From: Ctenosaura bakeri
Taxonomy: Eukaryota > Chordata > Lepidosauria > Squamata > Iguanidae
Assembly (NCBI GenBank): GCA_948474755.1
Contig: CAOLHI010001812.1
Location: forward strand, 124,001 to 188,000
Direction: 5' to 3'
DNA: 64,000 bases
Below the pieces are notes generated by a model that worked only from the letters and a program-made list of their open reading frames with translations, did no database searches and had not been told where the DNA came from. Shown one piece after another: positions 22,201 through 30,453 of the stretch. The position numbers were made by a program, and so were the translations under genes. Every line of letters begins with the position of its first letter. Position 1 is the stretch's first letter.

Positions 22201-24744
22201 TGCGAGTCAAAGTCAATGTGTCTGGTCATGTTCCCGAAACCAGTGAAAAATGCACAAAAACTGTGACACTGGATTTTCAATACCCGCAGCTCACACTAGT
22301 GGTAAGACTATATCTGTTAACAGGTTTATGGTGAGAAAGTACTTTCTTTTATTTTAGGAGTCCCACAGCTCAAGATACATCATTACTTAAAAGAATCAAG
22401 TTCTTTTGATACATAAAAGAGAAAATTCCATAAGCTATTCACCATCTATGCCAGAAAAAAAGTATTTTAAACAATCAATCAAAGTGAATAATTAACATTT
22501 ACTACCCATTTATGACACCTGATGTTTGCTGTCTGAGGCTTTCATGTCACTATACCTAATGGGTAGGGCTGGCCCTGCTAAGAACAGCAATATTGAGATT
22601 ATGACTAAAAACTCTGAAAGCAGAAAAGTTAATCCACAATGAATCATATAAGGCTTGGGCAGCCAAAACCCTGAAATCTAATGCTGTTTCAGACCTATGT
22701 TTTAGGTATAGAGGTGCATCTTTAAAAGGACATCTAAAAGTGTAGAATATGTGTGCACCATAAAAGATTTGGTTCTAGATGTAGGCTCATGCAATTAGCA
22801 GTGGCAGTTAGCAGTTACATTTCTATACCGCTTATCAGTGCCAAGCACTCCCTAAGCAGTTTACAATGTGTTAGCTAATTGCCCCCAACAAGCTGGGTAC
22901 TCATTTTACGGATCTATGGAAGGCTGAGTCAACCTGGAGCCCTGCAGGATTGAACTCACAATGTTGTGGCTGCAGTAACAGCATTTAACCACTGCACCAC
23001 CAGGGCTCCTCAATTAGATGGGTAGAAGCAGATTTCTCCAACCCTTTCTCTCCATGACAGCCCTCTGGCTCCCTGAAAATGCTAGCTAGGTGGAAAATCC
23101 AACTGAACAGGATGAGCTGTGATGGCATGGAAGAAAAGTTGATTTTCCTTATAAAACGGATGCCTCTTCCATCAATGGAAACATTCGTCAAGGAAGCCAA
23201 ATTCTTGTAGCCACTCAGTTGATGCCCTAACAATTTTCTTAGTCTTTCTGTTGGTACTACAAATGTTCTGCATTCTAAGTGAGATACATTTATAAGGAAC
23301 TTTTCTTGCTGGATGTCTCACCCATGAAACACATCAGCGTTAGTCATCTCTCACCTTATTTCTGTGATCATGTGATTGGGTTAATTAGAAAGGGAAATAA
23401 AAAGCATTGGCCATTCCAGTTCGCCTAACTGTAACTGTTTCATATTCACAATCACTACTTAGTCACAATTTTGACGCTATTGCCATGATCATAACGTAAC
23501 CCTCAACCTCAGAGTTTACCAGGCATCAGCTGTATTGGGAGAAGGAGCTCCATTCTGCCAATGATCAGAGCTTGGTTGAATGATGCTTCTGTCAGGTTTG
23601 GAAAGGTTGGGTCAGAAGAAGTTACCTGGCTGAGATCTTTACTGTGCATCGTTATACTACACATAAAACATTAATTTCAAAAACTTCTTTGTTTTACAGA
23701 TGCCAGAAAAAGCAAAGGTGAATGAAAAATTTGTCTGTGAAGTGATTTTCAAGAATACCTTTGCCATTCGCTTAGAAAACTGCAAACTGCTTGTGGAAGA
23801 CCTAGACATTTCTCCAGTAAAGACATTTGACCACGGGTAAGGTGAATGTAGCTATAAGGGCTTTGTCCTGGCTTTACATGGGCAAGTCTCAACAACAAGG
23901 TCAAACAATCCAAAGTCAGCATCTGTAAAGCTTCATAAAGGCAGCAGACAGGTCAAACAGAGAGAATCCAAAGACAGGATCAAGGAGAAAGTGGAGGAAA
24001 AAAGCCAATGTGATTCTAGACTGCATCAATAGGAGTGTAGTGTCTTGGTCAAGGGAAATAATAGTACCATTCTATTTCATTTTGATCAGACCTCATCTGG
24101 GATAGTGTGTCCAGTTCTGGGCACCACAGTTCAGGAAGGATATTAACAAACTGGAATGTGTCCAGAGGAAGGTGATCAAAATAGTAAAGAGCATAGAAAC
24201 CATGCCCTATGAGGAATGGCTTAAGGAGTTGGGTATGTGTAGCCTGGAGAAGAGAAATTTAAGAAGCGACGTGATAGTCATGTTTAAATATTTGAAGGGA
24301 TGTCATATAGAGGTTGGAGCAAATTTGTATTCTGCTTCTCCAGAGAATAGGACATGGAGCAATGGCTTCAAACTACAGAAAAAGAGATTCCATCTAAACA
24401 TTAGGAAGAGATTCCTGGTGGTAAGAGCAGTTCAACAGTGGAACATGCTGCCTTGGAGTGTGTTGGAGTCTCCTTCCTTGGAGGTTTTTAAACAGAGGCT
24501 GGATGGCCACATGGAATTCCACATGCATATTGATGGGGGGAGGGGTGAAGACTATTTCTCATGATTATATTATTAATATGTTTTTATTTATCCATTTACT
24601 AGGAACATCCCACCTGGCAGAACTATCAGAACCAAAATAAATTGTGCAGCAAAGAGGACTGGAGATCAAATGATAGTGGCCAAATGGAACTCCACCCAAG
24701 TGAAAGGAATCACCGCAGTAAATTTCATTGAAATCACTGAATAG
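1108..24744 (+). CDS. TGM4: Transglutaminase 4-like gene, copy A (13 exons visible, first exon missing from window)
   Basis: This is a calcium-dependent protein-glutamine gamma-glutamyltransferase, which cross-links Gln side chains to Lys or polyamines. The visible exons are 1108-1287, 4641-4747, 8493-8622, 10462-10583, 12382-12489, 14387-14576, 14963-15110, 16959-17062, 18207-18461, 19966-20283, 22132-22301, 23700-23836 and 24603-24744. All have GT/AG borders and join in one open frame of about 702 residues. The order is N-terminal beta-sandwich (exons 2-4), catalytic core (exons 5-10) and two C-terminal beta-barrels (exons 11-14). The triad is Cys at 14546, His at 16966 and Asp at 17035. 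Similarity to human TGM4 is clear across the length (for example [17 protein letters not shown]), and TMEM42 lies downstream. Oddities are YAQCWVFSG at the active site, a Cys-bearing insertion in exon 7 and a Glu-Asn repeat in exon 11. There is no frameshift or stop, so it is probably functional. Confidence 0.93.
1740..2112 (-). repeat. L2-like LINE 3' end, left part split by an LTR insertion
   Basis: The stretch around 1760-1850 (Cattle-free, generic 'GCTCAAAGTGATTTACAA' type) and 2040-2112 ends in TTCCAGAGCCTGG. The same repeat resumes immediately after the LTR at 2963 with GGGAGCAGC. The two halves read as one old non-LTR element in reverse orientation. Assignment to the L2 group rests on the RT fragment at 3000-3556. 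Confidence 0.55.
2113..2962 (+). mobile_element. Solo LTR of a retroelement (LTR-1)
   Basis: The unit begins TGTTAC and ends GTAACA, as expected for an LTR, and is flanked by CTGG on both sides (4-bp target duplication). Inside are a TATA-like CCCCTATAAAAACCCC at about 2521 and an AATAAA signal at about 2760, giving a U3-R-U5 order on the + strand. No internal gag/pol sequence adjoins it. A related LTR lies at 45988-46832. The retroviral versus Gypsy origin is unresolved. Confidence 0.75.
2963..3560 (-). mobile_element. L2-like non-LTR retrotransposon fragment (reverse transcriptase C-terminal part)
   Basis: The minus strand carries two decayed reading frames. They contain [13 protein letters not shown] with KLQPVQ, and [15 protein letters not shown], which are signatures of the C-terminal end of LINE-2-type reverse transcriptase. 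Frame changes between them show it is dead. It lies in intron 2 of TGM4-A and continues an element interrupted by the LTR at 2113-2962. Confidence 0.7.
3561..4640. other. Rest of TGM4-A intron 2, no feature recognised
   Basis: The sequence is pyrimidine-rich around 3840-4080 and AT-rich afterwards. I see no exon, RNA gene or clear repeat. Confidence 0.5.
4641..4747 (+). CDS. TGM4: TGM4-A exon 3
   Basis: The acceptor is ATAATAG and the donor GTACGT. The exon is 107 bp, enters in phase 1 and leaves in phase 0. It encodes the middle of the N-terminal beta-sandwich and contains [10 protein letters not shown], equivalent to NWQATLQNE in human TGM4. It is the same length as its counterpart at 35752. 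Confidence 0.9.
5145..5215. repeat. Short interspersed repeat, 'acttactccc' family copy
   Basis: The sequence contains TTAAGTCTCATTCATTTGAA followed by a short diverged tail. Similar short units built around 'cccattgaactcaatgggacttactccc' occur at about 19030, 30785, 31196, 38336 and 52725. The class is not resolved. Confidence 0.4.
5698..5750 (-). repeat. SINE tail fragment (BovB/RTE-like tail) inside the SPIN-ended element
   Basis: The sequence TGTGCCTTCAAGTTGTTCC followed by GACTTATG is the tail seen in full SINE copies at 25394, 44685 and elsewhere. It marks the left border of the non-SPIN interior. Confidence 0.6.
5880..7260. other. GC-rich, CpG-rich insert inside the SPIN-ended element
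   Basis: Base composition jumps from AT-rich intron to very GC-rich. Promoter-like motifs are present: CCAATC at about 6169, TGAGTCA at about 6205, GC boxes, and an ETS-like TTCCTGTTG at about 6546. Several overlapping long open frames on both strands are low-complexity Pro/Arg/Ser sequence without a recognisable domain, so I do not call them genes. It could be a captured CpG-island promoter or the interior of a larger transposon family. Confidence 0.45.
6895..7230. repeat. Tandem repeat of about 145-162 bp inside the GC-rich insert
   Basis: The phrase CTCCTCTCCCCTCCTCCCAG starts units at 6895 and 7057, with a slightly altered third start at 7202. Each unit holds a CCACCTCCGCC segment, then AGGGAAAGAC and GCCCAGCACAC. 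There are two full copies and a partial third. Confidence 0.8.
8086..8305. mobile_element. Old palindromic MITE copy
   Basis: The sequence folds on itself: TAGCACTATATTTC on the left pairs with its complement near 8270, and the inner AATCCTGGGATT pairs with AATCCCAGGATT. It belongs to the same broad group as the younger 180-bp palindromes but is far more diverged. It lies in intron 3 of TGM4-A. Confidence 0.6.
8493..8622 (+). CDS. TGM4: TGM4-A exon 4
   Basis: The acceptor TTTTTTTCAG precedes TGTCTC, and the donor is GTAATC. The exon is 130 bp, phase 0 in and phase 1 out. It encodes the end of the N-terminal domain, with [10 protein letters not shown] and the family hallmark LFNPWCK. Confidence 0.94.
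9861..10050 (-). repeat. tRNA-derived SINE, reverse orientation
   Basis: The right end is the complement of a tRNA-like head (TCATAGTCCAGCACTCAAACC). The left end is the tail, with GTTGTTGTTGTT being a (CAA)n tail in reverse. The tail GGCATCCCTAAGG resembles the BovB/RTE 3' end, as in Sauria-type SINEs of squamates. It sits in intron 4 of TGM4-A. Confidence 0.75.
10462..10583 (+). CDS. TGM4: TGM4-A exon 5
   Basis: The acceptor is CCTTTAAG and the donor GTAAGA. The exon is 122 bp, phase 1 to phase 0. It encodes the domain junction with DSVFMP and AEYVLNDTG, close to EYILNDTG of human TGM4. It is one codon longer than the copy B exon at 39950. Confidence 0.93.
11257..11365. mobile_element. Half copy of the 180-bp palindromic MITE
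   Basis: It starts with GGCCATTTCCGCACTAGAC and follows the left arm to GGGAGGGG, then loses similarity. The right arm is missing, so this is a truncated copy in intron 5 of TGM4-A. Confidence 0.75.
12167..12196. repeat. GATA microsatellite
   Basis: A short interrupted run of GATA units (about seven) lies in intron 5 of TGM4-A. Confidence 0.85.
12382..12489 (+). CDS. TGM4: TGM4-A exon 6
   Basis: The acceptor is CAAAACAG and the donor GTATGT. The exon is 108 bp, phase 0 at both ends. It begins the catalytic core with [13 protein letters not shown] and ends with RAMSAM, matching the VLDCC...CRAMCAM segment of human TGM4. Confidence 0.94.
12628..12712. repeat. TTTATTTTATTCTG imperfect tandem repeat
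   Basis: CTCCAAGGCTTTATTTTATTCT is repeated, then short TTTATTCTG units follow, in intron 6 of TGM4-A. Confidence 0.75.
12774..12843. repeat. 35-bp tandem duplication
   Basis: Two adjacent copies of a 35-bp unit starting AAATATCTCATTAAGAAGC are essentially identical. This looks like a recent slippage duplication in intron 6 of TGM4-A. Confidence 0.9.
13797..14235. mobile_element. Possible non-autonomous DNA transposon with GGCCCTTTCCACA end
   Basis: The left end GGCCCTTTCCACATGAGACG resembles the terminal repeats of the 20731 and 57598 elements. A GC-rich interior follows, and a weak complementary end (GTGTGGAAGTGGC) lies near 14215-14230. Target duplications are not clear, so boundaries are approximate. 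Confidence 0.4.
14387..14576 (+). CDS. TGM4: TGM4-A exon 7 (catalytic Cys)
   Basis: The acceptor is GTTGCTAAG and the donor GTAGGA. The exon is 190 bp, phase 0 to phase 1. It encodes the first calcium loop (VNIEDDKGV), the conserved Trp of FGNWD, and the active-site Cys in [13 protein letters not shown]. The family norm is YGQCWVFA. Between the Trp and the active site is a segment with CGSGLC, four codons longer than in copy B. Confidence 0.95.
14963..15110 (+). CDS. TGM4: TGM4-A exon 8
   Basis: The acceptor is TGTATTCTAG and the donor GTAAGT. The exon is 148 bp, phase 1 to phase 2. It encodes [12 protein letters not shown], then the calcium-site region [11 protein letters not shown], close to human TGM4 DTERNLTVDTY. 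It is five codons longer than the copy B exon, mostly near its end. Confidence 0.94.
15338..15517. mobile_element. 180-bp palindromic MITE, AGT target duplication
   Basis: It begins GGCCATTTCCGCAGTAG and ends with the complement. It is flanked by AGT on both sides. The arms pair almost throughout, and both carry the copy-specific GCAGTAG and CCCGGG variants. It lies in intron 8 of TGM4-A. Confidence 0.88.
15893..15940 (-). repeat. SINE tail fragment
   Basis: GTTGTGTGCCTTCAAGTC followed by TTCTGACTTA is the tail of the tRNA-derived SINE family in reverse. The head is missing. Confidence 0.6.
15966..16240 (+). repeat. tRNA-derived SINE, forward orientation
   Basis: The head (GTGTTGTAGTGGTCAGAG) and a B-box-like GGGCTTGAATCCC resemble a tRNA promoter. 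The tail reads AGGGTCACCATAAATCAGAAA and ends in AAGGCACACAACAGCAGCAACAA. This is the most complete copy in the window and sits in intron 8 of TGM4-A. Confidence 0.8.
16959..17062 (+). CDS. TGM4: TGM4-A exon 9 (catalytic His and Asp)
   Basis: The acceptor is TTTCCATAG and the donor GTAAGA. The exon is 104 bp, phase 2 to phase 1. It encodes [15 protein letters not shown] with the catalytic His, and [14 protein letters not shown] with the catalytic Asp 23 residues later, the normal spacing. Confidence 0.96.
18012..18128. mobile_element. Palindromic MITE copy with internal deletion
   Basis: GGCAATTTCTGTACTACACTC on the left pairs with GTAGTGTGGAAATTGCC on the right. The inner part keeps TTCCACTTTCAACA and its complement but has lost the centre. 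It lies in intron 9 of TGM4-A. Confidence 0.7.
18207..18461 (+). CDS. TGM4: TGM4-A exon 10 (end of catalytic core)
   Basis: The acceptor is CTCTACAG and the donor GTAACC. The exon is 255 bp, phase 1 at both ends. It encodes [15 protein letters not shown], the [13 protein letters not shown] strand and INEYKFPE, the end of the core. Human TGM4 has CCGPSPLTAIRKGD and YEYKYPE at the same places. Confidence 0.94.
19195..19292. repeat. GGGGCATGGCCAGGG minisatellite
   Basis: Three to four imperfect units of about 30 bp (GCATGGCCAGGG and variants) follow a G-rich stretch at 19150-19178. It lies in intron 10 of TGM4-A. Confidence 0.7.
19966..20283 (+). CDS. TGM4: TGM4-A exon 11 (linker and first beta-barrel)
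   Basis: The acceptor is CTGTTTCAG and the donor GTGTGT. The exon is 318 bp, phase 1 at both ends. It begins [15 protein letters not shown] hexamer repeat at 20079-20108 gives Glu-Asn pairs, then a Lys run. [13 protein letters not shown] and [11 protein letters not shown] are barrel strands. It is seven codons longer than the copy B exon, mostly because of the repeat. The donor was placed by alignment to copy B and by phase. Confidence 0.88.
20079..20114 (+). repeat. In-frame Glu-Asn hexamer repeat
   Basis: Four GAAAAY units, then GAAAAGAAAAAA, lie in the reading frame of exon 11. They encode alternating Glu and Asn followed by Glu and three Lys. Copy B lacks them. Confidence 0.9.
20731..21197. 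mobile_element. 467-bp non-autonomous DNA transposon, TTA target duplication
   Basis: It begins GGCCCTTTCCACATG and ends GTGCGGAAAGGGCC, flanked by TTA on both sides. The centre is GC-rich. A closely related copy lies in reverse orientation at 57598-58051. The terminal repeat resembles that of the 180-bp palindromes, so they may use one transposase. No coding sequence is present. Confidence 0.85.
21198..22131. other. Rest of TGM4-A intron 11, no feature recognised
   Basis: AT-rich intronic sequence. A short stretch at 21471-21545 (CACTTTATTTATACCTGCC) resembles common squamate LINE 3' ends but is too short to assign. Confidence 0.45.
22132..22301 (+). CDS. TGM4: TGM4-A exon 12 (first beta-barrel)
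   Basis: The acceptor is TTGATCCAG and the donor GTAAGA. The exon is 170 bp, phase 1 to phase 0. It encodes [15 protein letters not shown] and ends in the strand [11 protein letters not shown], like SFQYPEFSIEL of human TGM4. It is the same length as its copy B counterpart. Confidence 0.93.
22795..23012 (-). repeat. Second tRNA-derived SINE family, reverse orientation
   Basis: On the minus strand a tRNA-like head (TGGTGCAGTGGTTAAATG) and B-box GAGTTCAATCC are followed by a body. The tail reads GTAAACTGCTTAGGGAGTG and GCGGTATAGAAATGT. This tail differs from that of the BovB-tailed SINEs and is probably taken from a CR1- or L2-type LINE. Confidence 0.7.
23700..23836 (+). CDS. TGM4: TGM4-A exon 13 (second beta-barrel)
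   Basis: The acceptor is TTTTACAG and the donor GTAAGG. The exon is 137 bp, phase 0 to phase 2. It encodes [20 protein letters not shown], parallel to LLVCNCIFKNTLAIPLTDVK in human TGM4. It is the same length as in copy B. Confidence 0.94.
24015..24545 (+). mobile_element. CR1-group LINE fragment (3' end of reverse transcriptase ORF)
   Basis: The translated + strand reads [36 protein letters not shown] and QQWNMLP, then [12 protein letters not shown]. This is the conserved C-terminal tail of CR1-type ORF2. The upstream part (from TAGACTGCATCAATAGG) is homologous to 63505-64000. It is a 5'-truncated dead copy in the last intron of TGM4-A. Confidence 0.82.
24603..24744 (+). CDS. TGM4: TGM4-A exon 14 (C-terminal exon, stop)
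   Basis: The acceptor is CATTTACTAG. The exon is 142 bp including TAG at 24742. It encodes [12 protein letters not shown] and [18 protein letters not shown], ending at the position where the copy B protein continues for seven more residues. Confidence 0.93.
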
Positions 24745-25068
24745 TGGCATTCCCAAATACAATCAGGCTATGTAAAAATAAGCATTTTTACACTGCTTAC
24801 AGCCTGATTTATGGAGCAAAAATGTCTGACAAAGAGTCATAAATGCCTGAGAATCTGTTTTAAAAGTAAGGGTGTTTGATTCTAGCAGATAAGAATTTTA
24901 TTGAATCTTCTTTTCTTTATTTTTAAATACTGTATGAATAGAATATATGTAGATCTGTTTTTCTTTTAAAAGCTAGGTTGTTTCTACCATTTATCCTCCA
25001 AAAGTAAATTTCTTGTGAGTCACTGTTGTGATAAAATTGCATTTTTTTCCTTTTATACTTTGCCTTAC

Positions 25069-25074
25069 AATAAA
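25069..25074 (+). terminator. Poly(A) signal AATAAA of TGM4-A
   Basis: AATAAA in CTTACAATAAAGATCC lies about 325 bp after the stop codon, a plausible 3' end for the last exon. Confidence 0.65.
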
Positions 25075-25393
25075 GATCCTAATGAGTAGCTACATGCATT
25101 ACATTTCCTTCTGTTCCCAAATATGACCAGCAAATCTTGTATAAAAAATTTATCTTAAGTGTATTAATTGACTCATGGACCTGACAGATATTTTTGTACG
25201 CAAACATCATGATATATGAAGGAACAGAAAGTACAGATTTTAGGAGCTTCACAGAGAAAGAGTTAAAACAATTATTTAAAGAATTCATTAAGGAGGAAGA
25301 TCAGCTTGGTTTACACTCAGACGCACTGACTAATGCCTGGTAACACAATTACCATCCCAATATCCAGTGATACTGTATTATCATACTTATTCC

Positions 25394-25595
25394 ATTGTTG
25401 TTTTCTTGTTTCCCTTCAAATAGCTTCCAACTTATAGTGACCCTAAGGTGAACCTATCACAAGGTTTTCTGGGGCTTAGTGTGTGATCTGTCCAAGATCA
25501 CTCATTGGGTTTCTGTGGCCAAGCAGGAAATTGAACCTTGGCCTCCAGGGTCATAGTCCAATGCGCAAATTGCTACACCATCCTGACTCATAGCA
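25394..25595 (-). repeat. tRNA-derived SINE, reverse orientation
   Basis: The tail at the left (CCTTCAAATAGCTTCCAAC, TGACCCTAAGGTGAACC) and the complement of the tRNA-like head at the right (GGGTCATAGTCCAATGC) show a full copy. It lies in the intergenic region. Confidence 0.78.
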
Positions 25596-25693
25596 TACAA
25601 GAGTTATGGATACTGAACTTTAACCAAAATGGTTAAAGAGAATGTTAGATCCTATTTGTGTTTAAATCTCATCAATAAAGCTGAGCAATAAAA

Positions 25694-25735
25694 AGGAAGG
25701 AAGGAAGGAAGGAAGGAAGGAAGGAAGAAAGAAGG
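25694..25735. repeat. (GGAA)n microsatellite
   Basis: About eight to nine GGAA units, then an interrupted end. GGAA is also the ETS-factor core, but no function is implied here. Confidence 0.9.
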
Positions 25736-25739
25736 AAAA

Positions 25740-28560
25740 TTATTTGGTTTAAAGAAATGAGTTATGGCTGGAGCAATACTTCCTAATGCAAGGAAATTGA
25801 GACTATGGATGAAACCTTACCTCCAAGTCATAAATTACCTCTAACTTGTCACTTCGCAAGTAACTAGGATAGAAAGAAATTATATTATTTGCAGAATGGA
25901 TAATATTTCTAGTTACTTTCATAAGCTACTTTTCATGGGCTCTTTTTACATAGGTAGGATTTTTCAGGTTTTATGCAATTCTGTTATCAGTTGTAATTTT
26001 TAAAAAATAAAGTTACAATGAAGTGATAACCATTTAGCAAGTAATGTAATAAATTACTCTCCACTGTTATATGTAACAACAGTGGGTTGGTTTCTGTTTT
26101 TTCTCTCTCTTTTTATTATTCAACAAAAAAACAAAAAAAATCTGTTAATTACCTCTTTTGTTTCTTTTTTCTACTGTAAGCACTTTTTCTACTTTGAGCA
26201 GTGTTTCTTTTTTCTACAGTAAGCACTCCAGACTTTTTCTTAGTAAATACTTTAGCTTGTCTAAATTCAGCAAAGAAATACAAAAAGTATCCAGGTACAT
26301 CCTCAGACCTTCCTATGTCATTTTAAATTTGAATGTCACAATCCACAATTGAAACCATGATACATTTTATTCACGCTTTCCTGTATTCTTAAACAACAAG
26401 GTTGTGTTCTTAAAACATTAGCTAATAGGAGCCTTCATGTAAACTTTCCCAGAGATATTAAAATCGGTATAGCACTATGCATCAGACAGACTGGGCAAGT
26501 AACTTTACAAATTTCATCTTTATAATATCCAGAAAGTTTGTCCTAATAGTAGAAACAGAGTTTTATTCCACTATTAGTATGAATCCAGTAGAAATATGAT
26601 CCAAATCCAAGGCACAAGAATTCAATTAGTAGCCAAACAGTACAGACAGTCAAGCATCAGAAGAAAGGTGATCAGTCTTTTAAAAGACAAAGAAAAAAAG
26701 TTCAGCATCCAAATCCAAGCATATAAAAGTTAGAATAATTGGATCGCAGAACAATGGTAGCAAAAAAGAAAAGAAAAAAAGACATTGAGTATTTAAACTT
26801 AGTTCATATACAGCTCTGATAACAATCCAGAAAAAGGGTATTGTCACTTTAAATACAGTGCAAGAAGGCTCTCAAACTATGGGAAATTTACAGCTGCTGC
26901 AAACAAAGGGTTTCTTGTTTTTCTAAGAGCAAAAATGAAGCAAATTAATCTATATACATCACAAGAGGTCTGGATGCAGGAAATGTAATATTAATGGGGG
27001 GGGTGAAACCCTCACTCCCTGCCTCCACTGAAGTGTGTGATTCTCCAGGAACCTCAAAATTCATGGCAGCCACTCTGTTCCTGAGCAGATACTTTGCCAG
27101 TCCTGATCCTGGGTCAACTGAATCTTCAGACTCCCCATATATCAGGGAATCCACTAGTTTAACAGATTTTTGTGGTTATTTCCCAAATGGTCGCCCCACC
27201 AAGAGAACAACAACAAAGGAACAATATCATGTGATGAGTCCCATCCAAAGATGCTATTATCCTGCTGTAATTTCAGTTTACCTGCCTTGCATGATAAAGC
27301 TCTTGGAGTTATTAAAGTGAATGAGGTTGAGTAGTAACCTTTTGAGCATATGGGATCTGTTCAAAAGAACTAGCCTTGTTAATCTGCATTACAGTTCTGA
27401 TATACAAGGACATGAGCTATGGAAGAAGTATGAGATTTACACATATTGAAATATCACTGTAAAAGAATTATATGTTGATATAAAAGATAAATGAAACGGA
27501 GGTAATTCTCCATGCTTACATCTTCTAGAAGTAAGAAACATTTTGTCTGAAATAAGAGAAACTGTCTGAGAAATGCGCTTGAGCTAAGAAAAATTTTGGA
27601 ACAGGAAAAACTTTATAAATAAATAAATGAACAAATTCTACCAGCACACACCTACTGTCAAAAATATACAAGCTTCTTTTTACTTTATGGTCTGAAACTG
27701 ATGATGGTTTTGCCTTGGAGGAAAAACTTCTATCCACATAGGGAGTGAATGTAATAGTTTTCTATTAACCCTCTACCAACTATTTGTCATTCTGTTTCCT
27801 CAAACCTCAGGTGTGTATTTCCAAGGGGATAAGATATTTAAAGGAGACAAGTGCAAATTGAGCACCCTATTTGGATGAATAAGAGCACTTCCCACTTACA
27901 TAAATTCAAAATTGGCTCCAACCTCATAACTGTGAAATAGAACGAATGAAGGATTGTGAGATTCACTGCGGTCAAGTTATTAGGGGATAACGCTGACATG
28001 TTACAGCAGGGAAATATGAAAGTTCTGGCGCTCAAGTCTAACAAATGGATAATTCACTCATGATCTACAAGATTAATGCCCACTTATTCCACAGGATATT
28101 TGATTGGGTACATGAAAATTCTGCAGTTCTTCCAGAAAATATGTGATATGCAAGGTGTCACTGTGATGGTAGCGTTACAGCCACTCTGCATATGTTCAGA
28201 GGACCTTCTCCTTTAACATTTGTTCATATTCTCTTCCATAAAGAGATTTACAAACACAGGAACCTCATAAGCACTCACAGTTAGTTCAAAATAAATCTAC
28301 TAAGGTCAGTGTGCTTGCTCACAAGTAACTACTTTAAATTGCCATCACTGAAAATCTATACCTCCCATGTCCACATTTTGGAGAGATAATCATCAAGTGC
28401 CAGCTGAGACCAATAGGCCATGCTCAACATATTTAACATTAAGGCTCTTCATTATAATGCATTGCCACAGATACAGTGTCCTATGCCCCCCAAATATCAC
28501 CTGAAACATTGTTATTCTGTAACAAGTAATGATGTATTGTACAGCACAGTGCACTTGAAT
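25740..28560. other. Intergenic stretch without recognised features
   Basis: This is AT-rich sequence between the two TGM4 copies. An imperfect repeat of TTTCTTTTTTCTACTGTAAGC occurs at about 26160-26226. No conserved exon, RNA gene or clear transposon was recognised. Confidence 0.4.
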
Positions 28561-28966
28561 TTAGAATGTCTCTGTTCTTTTTTTGAATTGCGTGATCAGG
28601 GGTGACAGCCACCCCATAAAAACAATACAACACAGCTGTACTGGAGGAAGAAAGGCCACAACTTTCTTGGCTACAAACAGGAAAAGGGGGGGTGGCATAT
28701 GCATGGATCTGGATCTATGAACCCAACCATCTAGCCCGAAACCGAATGGCTTGCCACCAACGTAAGACCTACTGCCACCAGAGGGTGCTCGCGGAGTGCC
28801 CTCCCGAGCTGGGCAACTCACTGCACCCCCCACCCCAGCAGGGACTTGACCATCCCCTAGTATGTGGCAAAGGTACCCACTGTCCTGGATCCCAAGTCAT
28901 GCAACTGGCCAGTAAAGTTGTGACAAAAGAACAATCAGGAGACCATAAAAGAAAATCAGAACAATA

Positions 28967-28999
28967 GGGGTGGGTGGTGGGTGGTGGGTGGTGGGTGGG
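28967..28999 (+). repeat. GGGTGGT microsatellite, potential G-quadruplex
   Basis: GGGGTGGGTGGTGGG and further GGGTGGT units give at least four runs of three G within 33 bp. Such a strand can in principle fold as a G-quadruplex. Confidence 0.75.
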
Positions 29000-29789
29000 C
29001 AGGAGCCACCAAAAATGCCGAATGCAGAGCCACCCAGCCGGTGCTCCTAAAAAAACCCTGCAGGCAGAACTGAGTGAAGCCCACCAGCCTCCACTCAGGC
29101 CCATTTTCTCAGCCAATGGATTCAAAGCTGGATGCTTGTGAATAAGAAAGAGGGGGGATATTTTTCACTATCTTATTGAACACGGGGTTTCCATTTTGCT
29201 GTCAAAGTCAGAATGTGCTTCTCTTTGAAGCTGTCTGGAGAGAAATGGGGAGGAAAGAAATCTAATGTTAACAGCAGCAAGAATTTTTATCAATTTTCAA
29301 GAACAGGTACCTAAATTACCAGTCTCCCAGAAATGACAAGAGAGCAATCTAAGTGGCAATTGATAGCAAACTTAGCCACCAGCAACTATAGAAAAGCTAA
29401 TGAATAGAAAACCATTAGCAGCATGTTTTACACCAGAGTGTAACTGGGCTGGGGAGGGCATTTTTGTCTACCTCTGGACATTGATGGGCTGCACACTGAT
29501 CTTGGTTGGTCTTTTTAAAAAAGGTCTTTTTTTATATCGTTGCCCCTCCAAAATTCTGGGGTGAGGTTACAATTAGGAATAAAGTTGTACCACTCAAAAA
29601 CTTCTGGGGGCATGCTTTGCAAATCTGAGGACTAATCTGTGGACAGTGGGAGTGGGTGGGTTGAAAAAAGTCACAGGTGTGCACTGCAGTCTGGAGTCCA
29701 TGGGCCACATTTTGTCCACCTCTCTTTTACACACTCAGAGAGAAAAATAACTTGTGGGAAATAATAACAGATAACTGTGTAGTGAAGAG

Positions 29790-29972
29790 TGTGAAAATCC
29801 CTGCTCAGCCATGGAAACCCACTGGGCAATTCTGGGCAAGTCACACTCCCTTAGCTTTACAGGAGGGCAATGGCAAGACCCTTCTGAACAAATCTTGCCG
29901 TGAAAACTCTGTGGTAAGTTTGCCTTAGGGTCACCATAAATTGCAAATGGCTGGAAGGCATACAACAGCATC
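29790..29972 (+). repeat. tRNA-derived SINE, forward orientation, 5' truncated
   Basis: The body CCCACTGGGCAATTCTGGGC and the tail TTAGGGTCACCATAAATTGC with GGCATACAACAGCA match the BovB-tailed SINE family. The tRNA-like head is lost or very diverged. Confidence 0.72.
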
Positions 29973-30257
29973 TGTTTCCAAAATACTGTTTGTGAAAAGG
30001 GGAAAATATGCTCAAGATAGTTCCAAAACTTCACAAAAACATTTAGCTAGTCAACAGGGAGAAAGTCAAATACAAAAAAACTTGGAGGAATGAATGGAAA
30101 AGGTTAACTTTTCTCAGCTTCTTATTTTGGAACTACTGTCAATGGTTTAAAGAAAAAATAAGGAAAACCTTCAAGTCATTGACCCTGTCTCACCCAGAAG
30201 GTCTCATTTTCCTTTTTCTGGGCCTGATCACTTATGAATGCCCCAAAGCCATACTGT

Positions 30258-30453
30258 GGCCATTTCCAGACTAGACTGTTATAATGCTATTATTCCAGTT
30301 TCAACATCCTATGGAATTCTGGGTTCTATGATGTAGGGAGGAACATTTAGAATTCTCAGCCAGAGAGCTCTTTGGCCTCAGTAAACTACAAACCCTGGAA
30401 TGCCACGGGATGTTGAAAGTGGAATAATAGCACAATGTAATGAGGAAATGGCC
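30258..30453. mobile_element. Palindromic MITE, TGT target duplication
   Basis: It begins GGCCATTTCCAGACTAGAC and ends GAGGAAATGGCC, with TGT on each side. The arms are more diverged than in the 180-bp copies and the centre carries extra sequence (ATTTAGAATTCTCAGCC) also seen in the old copies at 8086 and 47604. Confidence 0.85.

Noticed and set aside
24172..24564. A 130-residue open frame next to the last TGM4-A exon
   Set aside because: It is the C-terminal end of a CR1-group reverse transcriptase, a 5'-truncated LINE copy, not a host exon.
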